From positions 1-15,710 of the forward strand of contig JAMDCN010000124.1 in assembly GCA_023489025.1 (NCBI GenBank): a DNA stretch of 15,710 nucleotides, in the 5' to 3' direction. This document shows, one piece after another, positions 7,214-13,201 of the stretch (positions are counted from its first letter, which is position 1; every line of letters begins with the position of its first letter). Source of the DNA: Deltaproteobacteria bacterium. Its GTDB lineage: Bacteria > Desulfobacterota_E > Deferrimicrobia > Deferrimicrobiales > Deferrimicrobiaceae. A model generated the notes under the pieces. It searched no databases. It was not told the origin of the DNA and was given only the letters and a program-made list of their open reading frames with translations. A program made the translations under genes and the position numbers.

Positions 7214-7971
7214 ATCGTCCACCCGCCATCGACATAGATCGTCTGCCCGGTGATGAAATCCGACGCCCGGGATGCAAGGAACACGACCGTCCCTTCGAGT
7301 TCCTCCGGTTGTCCCCAGCGGCCCATGGGGGTCCGCTCGTTGATGAACCGGAACCGTTCCGGGTCTTCCCGGAGGGCCGCCACGAGAGGGGTCTCGAAGT
7401 AGGTGGGGCCGATGGCGTTCACCTGGACGTTGTGCGGGGCCCATTCGATGGCCATCACCTTCGTCATCTGGACGACCCCGCCCTTGCTCGATGCGTACGC
7501 CAGTTGATTGCTCATCCCCACCGCGCCGAAAATGGAGGAGATGTTGATGACTTTCCCGCACCGCCGCGCGACCATGTGCCGCCCGACCGCCTGCGCGACC
7601 AGGAAGTACCCCTTCAGGTTGGTGTCGAGGACGCGGTCCCACTCTTCCCCGGAAAGTTCGAGCGTCGGCTTGCGTACGTTCACACCCGCGTTGTTCACCA
7701 GGATGTCGATCTTCCCGAACGCCGCGGCGGCGGAATCGACCGCTTGCCGGACGCTCTCCTGCTGCAGAACGTCCATCGGGAAAACCTCCGCGCGCACACC
7801 GTGTCCCCTCGCCTCCTCCCGCGCCTCCGAGAGACCCCTCGCGTCCCTGGCGCACAGGGCAAGTTCGGCCCCGGCCTTCGCCAACCCCATCGCCATGGCG
7901 CGCCCGAGCCCCTTCGAGGCCCCCGTGACGAGGGCGACCCTTCCCCTCAAGTCGAACAGGTCCAGGCTCAC
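7207..7971 (-). CDS. Short-chain dehydrogenase/reductase (SDR)
   Basis: 254-aa classical SDR, a cytoplasmic NAD(P)-dependent oxidoreductase acting on a hydroxyl/ketone pair. Visible elements are the cofactor-binding TGASKGLG (about 16-23), NNAG (93-96), Asn118 and the catalytic Ser146, Tyr159 and Lys163 (YASSK). The C-terminal GQTIYVDGG is typical of the FabG/gluconate-5-dehydrogenase-like group. The start is GTG at 7971, preceded by GAGGAGGGG. It follows the first importer's livF by 19 nt and overlaps the acyl-CoA synthetase gene by 7 nt, so it belongs to the same transcript. It may oxidise a hydroxy acid or hydroxyacyl-CoA made or used by its neighbours. Sequence alone cannot separate these options. 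Confidence 0.93.
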   Translation of the reverse strand: MSLDLFDLRGRVALVTGASKGLGRAMAMGLAKAGAELALCARDARGLSEAREEARGHGVRAEVFPMDVLQQESVRQAVDSAAAAFGKIDILVNNAGVNVRKPTLELSGEEWDRVLDTNLKGYFLVAQAVGRHMVARRCGKVINISSIFGAVGMSNQLAYASSKGGVVQMTKVMAIEWAPHNVQVNAIGPTYFETPLVAALREDPERFRFINERTPMGRWGQPEELEGTVVFLASRASDFITGQTIYVDGGWTIW

Positions 7972-7990
7972 TATCCCCTCCTCGTCCGCT

Positions 7991-8692
7991 TCATACCACC
8001 AGGTACTTCCGGATGATCTCCTCGTTTCCCCAGATCTCCTCCATGTCGCCGGAGTGGCACACGGTCCCCTTCTCGAGAATGTAGCCGCGTCCGCAGACCC
8101 GCCGGCAGAACTTGATGTTCTGGTCCGCCAGCAGGATGGTCACTCCGTTCCTCTGGATTTCGCCCAACACCTCCACCAGGTTTGCGACCACCAACGGCGC
8201 CAACCCCTCCGACGGCTCGTCGAGCAGGATCAGCGAAGGGTTCGCCATGAGGGCTCTCCCGATCCCCAGCATCTTCTTCTCGCCGCCGGACAGGTTGATC
8301 CCTTTCGAATGGGCAAGATCCCGCAGTTTGGGAAAGAGCGCGTAGACGTGGTCCCGGTCCCAGTATCCCTTTCGCCGGGAGAGACGCCGGGCGATCTCGA
8401 GGTTCTCCGCCGCCGTCAAGTCGGGGAAGATCCGCATGTCGTCCGGGACGTACGCCACCCCCAATCGGGCCGTCTCGAAGGAAGGCCGTCCCGCGATCTC
8501 CTTCCCCGCGAACCGGACCGCCCCCCTTCTCGGCGGCGACAGGCCCATGATCGAACGGAGCGTGGTGGTCTTGCCCACCCCGTTCCTGCCGAGGAGCGCC
8601 ACGACCTCCCCTTCTCCGACCGAGAGCCGCACCCCCTGCAGGATGTGGCTTGTGCCGTAGTAGGTTTCGATGCCGTCGACTTCGAGGATCAT
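7991..8692 (-). CDS. livF: LivF-type ABC transporter ATPase, first importer
   Basis: 233-aa cytoplasmic ATPase subunit of the first HAAT importer. Motifs are Walker A GRNGVGKT (35-42), signature NLSGGEKKM (133-141; LivF proteins usually read LSGGEQQ), Walker B LILLDEP (154-160) and the LivF-type switch with glutamine in place of histidine, LLADQN (187-192; LVEQN is more usual). I chose the ATG at 8692 because GGAG lies seven bases upstream and the product then begins MILEVDGIETYYG as LivF proteins do; the in-frame ATG at 8767 would add 25 residues read from the livG end in another frame. It starts 4 nt after the livG stop. It is a paralogue of the LivF at the window edge. Confidence 0.95.
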   Translation of the reverse strand: MILEVDGIETYYGTSHILQGVRLSVGEGEVVALLGRNGVGKTTTLRSIMGLSPPRRGAVRFAGKEIAGRPSFETARLGVAYVPDDMRIFPDLTAAENLEIARRLSRRKGYWDRDHVYALFPKLRDLAHSKGINLSGGEKKMLGIGRALMANPSLILLDEPSEGLAPLVVANLVEVLGEIQRNGVTILLADQNIKFCRRVCGRGYILEKGTVCHSGDMEEIWGNEEIIRKYLVV

Positions 8693-8696
8693 GAAG

Positions 8697-9482
8697 TCAC
8701 TCCGCCGCCTGGCGCCGGAACGGGCCGGACACGTCGTCCCCGAGATACACTTCCCGGACTTTTTCATCCGATCGCACGCGATCCGGAGTCCCGTCGCACA
8801 GGATCTCGCCGCGATGCAGAACGACGATCCGCTCGGACAGGGAGAACACGACGTCCATGTCGTGCTCCACCAGGACGAAGGTGGTCTTCCCCTCCCGGCA
8901 GAGCGCCCGGATATTCTTGAGGAGCCGCACGCGCTCCACCGGGTTCATCCCCGCCGTGGGCTCGTCGAGAAACAGGAGCTTCGGCGCGGCGGCCAGGGCC
9001 ACTCCGACCTCGAGGAGCCGCAGGTCGCCGTGGGAAAGCGCGGCGGCCGGGGTTCCCCGCACCGCCCCCAGGCCGATCCGTTCGAGGATGGACAATGCCT
9101 CCTCCCGCGCACCCCCTTCGGAAGAGACCTTGGCGAAGACCCTCCAGGATCGTCCGCCCCGTGAAAGCACAGGGATCATCACGTTCTCCTCGACCGTCAG
9201 GCCGGGGAAAACGTTGACGATCTGGAAAGACCTGCAGATCCCCATCCGGACCCGGCGATGGATCGGCATGCGGGTGATCTCCCGGCCGAGGAAATGGATC
9301 CGCCCTGTCTGCACCGGAAGATAGCCGGTCAGCAGATTGATGAGAGTCGACTTCCCCGCGCCGTTGGGCCCGATGATGGAGGTGAGCACTCCCTGCCCGA
9401 AGGACAGGGAGAGGTCCCGCGCCGTGCAGATCATCCCGAAGTGGTTCGACAGCTTCCGCGTCGTGAGGAGCGTCTCGCCCAC
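8697..9482 (-). CDS. livG: LivG-type ABC transporter ATPase, first importer
   Basis: 261-aa ATPase partner of the LivF that follows. Motifs are Walker A GPNGAGKS (38-45), GICRSFQIVNVFPGLTVEENV covering the Q-loop (81-101), signature LSHGDLRLLEV (149-159, a variant form), Walker B LLFLDEP (169-175) with AGMNP, and the H-loop EHDMD (206-210). The start is GTG at 9482 with a near-perfect GGAGGTGA site about four bases upstream. It begins 3 nt after livM ends and stops 4 nt before livF, a tightly coupled arrangement. A short acidic/basic tail after YLGDD is ordinary for the family. Substrate is set by the receptor and permeases, not by this subunit. Confidence 0.95.
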   Translation of the reverse strand: MGETLLTTRKLSNHFGMICTARDLSLSFGQGVLTSIIGPNGAGKSTLINLLTGYLPVQTGRIHFLGREITRMPIHRRVRMGICRSFQIVNVFPGLTVEENVMIPVLSRGGRSWRVFAKVSSEGGAREEALSILERIGLGAVRGTPAAALSHGDLRLLEVGVALAAAPKLLFLDEPTAGMNPVERVRLLKNIRALCREGKTTFVLVEHDMDVVFSLSERIVVLHRGEILCDGTPDRVRSDEKVREVYLGDDVSGPFRRQAAE

Positions 9483-9485
9483 GCG

Positions 9486-10454
9486 TCACCTCCCCGCCCC
9501 GGCGGAGCGCCGCCGGAAGAGGTTCTCCACGGCGCCCATGATGCCGCCGCGGAACCCCATGATGACGACGAGGAGCACGACTCCGAACCCCAGCATCCAG
9601 TTTTCCGTGTACCGCTGGGTGATCTCCCGCATCGCGATGAAGAACGCGCTGCCCACGATGGGGCCGAACAGGGACGACAGCCCCCCCAGCAGGCTGACCA
9701 GCACGGGTTCGGCCGAATGGGTCCAGTGCGCCATGAACGGGCGGGCGTTGCTCTCCAACAGCGCCTCCAGGGAGCCTGCCAGCCCCGCGAAGGCCCCGCT
9801 GAGGACGAAGACCGCGAGGCGGGACTTCCGGACGGGGACGCCGGCGTACTCCGTGCGGCGCGCGTTCTCCCGGATCCCGGACAGGACCAGCCCGAAGGGG
9901 GAGATCCGGATGCGGTGTGCGACCCAGACGGCCAGGACGAAGAACGCGAGGACGAAATAGTAGAACTGCGAGTCTTTCCCGATGGGGAGGCGTAAACCCC
10001 CGAACAGGGTGACCGGGGCCCGCATGATCCCGATGAACCCGTCGTCCCCCCCGGTGATCACCCGGGCGTTCCAGATGAGGGAGAAGACCATCATCCCGCA
10101 CGCAAGGGTGAGCATGGCGAAGTAGATCTCGGTGTGGCGGACGCAGAGGTACCCCACGAGGAGGGCGACGACCGTCGCCGCCGCGATTCCCACCGCGACC
10201 CCGAGCAGGGGGTTGGGTGTGGCGTAGGCGCCGAAAAGACCCAGACCGTACGCCCCGGCGGCGTAGAAAGCCCCGTGGCCGAACGACAGGAGGCCCGTCT
10301 GCCCGAGCAGCAGGTTGAACCCCACCGCGAAGATCCCGAGGAGCATCACCCGCATCGTGAGGTAGGCGATGAACTTCCCCGAGACGTACGGCACCGCGGC
10401 GAGCGTCAGGAGGAGGACCACGATGACCGCGTGGCGGATCCTCGATTCCGTCAT
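9486..10454 (-). CDS. livM: LivM-type permease, first importer
   Basis: 322-aa multi-spanning inner-membrane permease pairing with the LivH just upstream. Family hallmarks are GQTGLLSFGHGAFYAAGAYG (about 51-70), VRHTEIYFAMLTLACGMM, GGDDGFIG and the ATPase-contacting loop SGIRENARRTEYAGVPV. The end is basic (FRRRSAGAGR). The ATG at 10454 lies 7 nt after the livH stop, preceded by a weak GGTGA-like site, so reinitiation after livH translation is likely. It is divergent from the second importer's LivM, consistent with two different ligands rather than a recent gene-set duplication. Confidence 0.94.
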   Translation of the reverse strand: MTESRIRHAVIVVLLLTLAAVPYVSGKFIAYLTMRVMLLGIFAVGFNLLLGQTGLLSFGHGAFYAAGAYGLGLFGAYATPNPLLGVAVGIAAATVVALLVGYLCVRHTEIYFAMLTLACGMMVFSLIWNARVITGGDDGFIGIMRAPVTLFGGLRLPIGKDSQFYYFVLAFFVLAVWVAHRIRISPFGLVLSGIRENARRTEYAGVPVRKSRLAVFVLSGAFAGLAGSLEALLESNARPFMAHWTHSAEPVLVSLLGGLSSLFGPIVGSAFFIAMREITQRYTENWMLGFGVVLLVVIMGFRGGIMGAVENLFRRRSAGAGR

Positions 10455-10461
10455 CCCGCGT

Positions 10462-11331
10462 TCACCGCACCGTCCCGAAGAGCCCCTGGGGGCGCACCAG
10501 GAGCACCCCGGCCATCAGGATGAAGGTGAGGAACATGTCGAAGGCCGGAAAGAAGCGGGTCCCGAACGCCGTGAGGACACCGAGGGCCAGGGCTCCCAGG
10601 AACGCGCCCTTGAGGCTGCCCAGCCCCCCGATCACGGCGACGATGAACGCCTCGATGATGATCGTCTCTCCCATCCCCGTGGTGACCAGCCCCACGTACG
10701 GGACGGCGAGCCCGCCGCCGAGGGCCCCCAGCCACGTGCCGAACATGAAGACCGCCGTAAAGAGCGCCGGCACGGCCACGCCGATCGAGGCCGCCATCTC
10801 CCGGTCGGAGGAAGCGGCCCGGATGATCCGCCCGTACCAGGTCCGTTCAAGGAAGAGCCACAGGCCCGCCGCCACGAGGGGGCCGACGCCGATGATGAAG
10901 AGATTGTAAACGGGGAAATTCCGTCCCAGGATGGACACGGTCCCGTTGAGGGTGGATAGTTCGGGGGGCGTCACGGAGCCCGCCCCCCAGACCATCTTCG
11001 CGAGGTTGTCGAAGATCAGGACGAAAGCGAAGGTGAGCAGCAGCTGGTACGGCAACGCCAGGTGGTAGACATACCGCAGGAAATGCCTCTCCACGATATA
11101 CCCGAGGACGCAGACCCCCAACGGGGCGAGGAGCAGCGCCAGCCAGAAGTTCGGTCCCACGTACCGGAGCACCGTGTAGCACAAGTAGGCCCCCAGCATG
11201 TAGAAGCTCCCGTGCGCGAAGTTCAGCACCCCCAGCACGCCGAAGATCAGCGTGAGGCCGCTGGCCACCAGCCAGATGAACATCCCCGCGGAAAGTCCCG
11301 CGAGGACGACGTGGACGATCGATTGCAGCAT
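10462..11331 (-). CDS. livH: LivH-type permease, first importer
   Basis: 289-aa inner-membrane permease. It contains the LivH N-terminal pattern VASGLTLIFGVLGVLNFAHG (about 22-41), the coupling segment AASSDREMAASIGV, GGLGSLKGAFLGALALG and a C-terminal RPQGL. Start ATG at 11331 shares one base with the binding-protein stop (TGATG), a classic coupled junction; the open frame reaching back to 11865 lies within the binding-protein gene in another frame and is rejected. The contrast with the second importer is notable: there the same junction is a 100-nt gap with a hairpin. Confidence 0.94.
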   Translation of the reverse strand: MLQSIVHVVLAGLSAGMFIWLVASGLTLIFGVLGVLNFAHGSFYMLGAYLCYTVLRYVGPNFWLALLLAPLGVCVLGYIVERHFLRYVYHLALPYQLLLTFAFVLIFDNLAKMVWGAGSVTPPELSTLNGTVSILGRNFPVYNLFIIGVGPLVAAGLWLFLERTWYGRIIRAASSDREMAASIGVAVPALFTAVFMFGTWLGALGGGLAVPYVGLVTTGMGETIIIEAFIVAVIGGLGSLKGAFLGALALGVLTAFGTRFFPAFDMFLTFILMAGVLLVRPQGLFGTVR

Positions 11332-12623
11332 CAGAACGGGGGATGGGTCCCCGCTCCCTCGAACGGCGGCCGGTTGAAGCACAGCTTCGCCGGGATGACC
11401 TTCTGCTCCCCCATGATCTTGAAGGGGTATTTCGGGTCGGCCTTCGTCCTCCCCCAGGGGACGTCGTACATCGCCTGGTGGTCTTCCTTCCGGAAGACCC
11501 GGTGGCCCGCCGGGGAGTTCATCCCCATCCCCTCCATGGCCTGGATGACCGCCTTGGTGTCCTTGGAGCCGGCCTTCTCCACCGCCTCCTTGATCGCGTA
11601 GACGCACGAGTAGGCCGTCTCGGAGACGTATGCGGGGTAATGGCCCCACCGCTTGTGGAAGCGCGCCACCCACTCGTTGTTCGTCTTGTCGTTGGGGTAC
11701 AGGAAGTAGTACCGGCCCGAGATCCAGACGTTGTCGGGCATGTCCTTGCCCGTCCCCTCGAGCACGTCCATCGCGGCGCCGACGGGGAGCATCACGTGCT
11801 TCACCTTGTTGAAAAAACCCGCCTCCTTGGCCTGCTTGATGAACGTGATGAGTTCGCCCGCCCACTCCGTCGAGTAGAGCCCGTCAGGCTTGGCGTCCAT
11901 GATCGTATTGATGTGGGAACGGAAGTCCGTCGTCCCGAAGGGCGCCCACGACTCGGCGATGAAGGACACCCCGGGTTTTACCTTGGTCAGCGTGTCCTGG
12001 AACATCTTCCAGCAGGTGAAGCCGTATTCGTACTTCGGGCTGATCGTGGCCCACTTCACCGCCGGAAGATCCTTCGCGACGAAGGCCGCCGCGTTGCCAT
12101 CCTGGTAGGTGGGAGTGCTGATCCGGAAGATCTGCCGGATCCCCTTCTTGAAGACGAACTCCTCGGTGAGCTTCTCCGTCGCCGCATGGGTGACGATAAG
12201 GACCCGGTCGAGCTTGTCCATCAGGGGCGCCAGCGCCAGCGCCTGCCCGGAGGAGTCGATCCCGCCGAGGAAGTCCGCCCCCCAGCTGTCGACGAAGTAG
12301 CGGGCGTTCTTGATCGCGTCGTCGGGCTTGAGGGTGGAGTCCCGGACCTCGGCTTCCACCTTCTGCCCGGCGATCCCGCCCTTGGCGTTGATCTCGTCCA
12401 CCGCCATCAACAGGCCCATCTTGTGGAACTCGCCGTACCCGGCCAGCGTGCCGGACAGCACGGCCTGGTAGCCGATCTTGATGGGCCCCTTGATCTTGGG
12501 GGTGGCGGCCCACAACCCCTTGGGGAAGGCGAGCCCTCCCCCGATGGTACCCGCTGCGGCGACCAGGGAACCCGCCCCGGTCAGTTTGAGAAACTGGCGC
12601 CGGTTCAACCCTTTCTTCTTCAT
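11331..12623 (-). CDS. livK: Periplasmic substrate-binding protein, Tat-exported, first importer
   Basis: 430-aa Peripla_BP_6 solute receptor for the first LivHMGF system. The N-terminus MKKKGLNRRQFLKLTG carries a twin-arginine motif (Arg8-Arg9 area, RRQFLK) followed by a weakly hydrophobic, glycine/alanine-rich stretch to about residue 40, so it is predicted to be exported folded by the Tat system. The mature part begins near IKIGYQAVLSGTLAGYG and has AVDEINAKGG, as in LivJ/K receptors. The ATG at 12623 is preceded by GGGAGGGG; an in-frame upstream ATG at 12686 would translate through the inverted repeat and is rejected. Distinct from the Sec-exported receptor of the second importer, with an extra C-terminal segment rich in proline. 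Ligand unknown. Confidence 0.93.
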   Translation of the reverse strand: MKKKGLNRRQFLKLTGAGSLVAAAGTIGGGLAFPKGLWAATPKIKGPIKIGYQAVLSGTLAGYGEFHKMGLLMAVDEINAKGGIAGQKVEAEVRDSTLKPDDAIKNARYFVDSWGADFLGGIDSSGQALALAPLMDKLDRVLIVTHAATEKLTEEFVFKKGIRQIFRISTPTYQDGNAAAFVAKDLPAVKWATISPKYEYGFTCWKMFQDTLTKVKPGVSFIAESWAPFGTTDFRSHINTIMDAKPDGLYSTEWAGELITFIKQAKEAGFFNKVKHVMLPVGAAMDVLEGTGKDMPDNVWISGRYYFLYPNDKTNNEWVARFHKRWGHYPAYVSETAYSCVYAIKEAVEKAGSKDTKAVIQAMEGMGMNSPAGHRVFRKEDHQAMYDVPWGRTKADPKYPFKIMGEQKVIPAKLCFNRPPFEGAGTHPPF

Positions 12624-12651
12624 CGCCCCTCCCTTGACGCGTGATCTCGTG

Positions 12652-12687
12652 AATGCATTTAAGCATCGCTTGATGCATAAACGCATT
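12652..12687 (-). repeat. 36-bp near-perfect inverted repeat before the Tat binding-protein gene
   Basis: Two 16-base arms, AATGCATTTAAGCATC and GATGCATAAACGCATT on the plus strand, are separated by four bases and match as an inverted repeat at 14 of 16 positions. Each arm also contains an internal ATGC/GCAT symmetry. It is AT-rich compared with its surroundings, begins at the stop codon of the 109-aa gene and ends 28 bp before the next ATG. It could be a repressor or activator operator or an mRNA stem-loop stabilising the transcript of the receptor. No T-run follows, so a terminator is unlikely. Confidence 0.75.
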
Positions 12688-13015
12688 AACGGCGGTTGTC
12701 ACCCATCTCCTCCCCGCGCTCGATCATGATGCCACGCGACGCGAACCGGATCGGCAGATCGAGCACATCGGGAGAAGCGAGTCCGATGTATGCCCTGTAC
12801 TCGCTCCGGGGACCACGAGGAAGCAGCAGCAGGTAAAGCAGGGGGATCGAAACCTCGGTGAGGATCCGCAGGATCGTGCCCGCCTCCTCGGGATCCCGAA
12901 GGCTCAGCGTGTATCGATACGCCACCCCGCTGTCGCGGGCCAAAACGGCATCCGGTTCGGCGCCGTCGTCCTTCCGGCCCACCGTTCGAACGCTCCTGAC
13001 GTCGGCTTCTCGCAC
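12686..13015 (-). CDS. Small 109-aa protein, possible ACT-like domain
   Basis: First gene of the transporter operon; I do not recognise the family with certainty. From about residue 34 the pattern is beta-strand (YRYTLSLR), then acidic/helical (DPEEAGTILRILTE), strand (IPLLYLLLLP), strand (EYRAYIGLAS) and a final ASRGIMIE. This resembles the alternating layout of an ACT amino-acid-binding domain, but this is a visual judgement. There is no signal peptide or clear membrane span. I chose GTG at 13015, with GGGAGGA just upstream: an ATG at 13051 in the same frame lies inside the -12 promoter element, ahead of the predicted transcript start. Codon choice is like the neighbours, supporting a real gene. 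If ACT-like, it could sense an imported amino acid or modulate the regulator upstream. Confidence 0.7.
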   Translation of the reverse strand: MREADVRSVRTVGRKDDGAEPDAVLARDSGVAYRYTLSLRDPEEAGTILRILTEVSIPLLYLLLLPRGPRSEYRAYIGLASPDVLDLPIRFASRGIMIERGEEMGDNRR

Positions 13016-13042
13016 ACTTCCTCCCGCGGATGAAATGGAATC

Positions 13043-13059
13043 AGCAAACATCGTTCCAA
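13043..13059 (-). promoter_or_regulatory. Sigma-54 (-24/-12) promoter
   Basis: Read on the minus strand the site is TTGGAACGATGTTTGCT. The known consensus is YTGGCACG-N4-TTGCW; this differs at one position only (A for C in GGCAC) and keeps the invariant GG and GC with exact spacing. The expected transcript start is near 13032, which leaves a short leader holding GGGAGGA and the GTG at 13015. The adjacent regulator carries the GAFTGA loop that contacts sigma-54, which supports the assignment. Confidence 0.75.
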
Positions 13060-13115
13060 ATTGACCCCTGCTGGAAATACCGCATGAAACAAACTGATTT
13101 AATGGGGTTATTCAG

Positions 13116-13131
13116 GAAACCGGAGAGTTTC
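13116..13131 (-). promoter_or_regulatory. Candidate upstream activator site
   Basis: GAAAC-N6-GTTTC is a perfect five-base inverted repeat with a six-base spacer, centred about 92 bp before the predicted transcript start, which is the usual distance for enhancer sites bound by sigma-54 activators. The arm/spacer geometry is like the TGTAAA-N6-TTTACA boxes of TyrR, whose DNA-binding helix type the regulator seems to share. Short inverted repeats occur by chance, so this is tentative. Confidence 0.4.
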
Positions 13132-13177
13132 TGGCGAAGCGCCCTGAGGAAAGAATGATGCAGCGACGCATTACGTG

Positions 13178-13201
13178 GTGCTCATCCTCCCGGATGAGCA
13201 C
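13178..13201 (-). terminator. Perfect hairpin over the regulator stop codon
   Basis: Ten base pairs (13178-13187 with 13192-13201) enclose a four-base loop that reads GGGA in the minus-strand RNA, fitting a stable GNRA-type tetraloop. It includes the TGA of the regulator gene and its last five or so codons. No U-run follows, so intrinsic termination would be weak; it may protect the 3' end or assist factor-dependent termination of the bkd-regulator transcript. Confidence 0.45.

Larger units (their letters stand above)
13016..13181. other. Control region between regulator and transporter operon
   Basis: This is the only gap in the window between convincing transcription units. It contains, in transcription order, a hairpin at the regulator's end, a GAAAC-N6-GTTTC inverted repeat, a sigma-54-type promoter and the leader with the Shine-Dalgarno of the 109-aa gene. 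Its bases are less GC-rich than the genes around it. No sigma-70 promoter stands out, and I see no gene in it. Confidence 0.7.

Noticed and set aside
5672..7855. 727-codon reading joining SDR-region sequence to the acyl-CoA synthetase
   Set aside because: The upstream portion is the wrong frame of the SDR gene; the synthetase motif order and length are complete from the ATG at 7213.
7508..8920. 470-codon plus-strand frame opposite the SDR and livF/livG
   Set aside because: Shadow of three motif-complete minus-strand genes; no Shine-Dalgarno or family signature.
13016..13051. ATG at 13051 as start of the small leader gene
   Set aside because: It lies within the -12 promoter element and before the expected transcript start; the GTG at 13015 has a clear Shine-Dalgarno.
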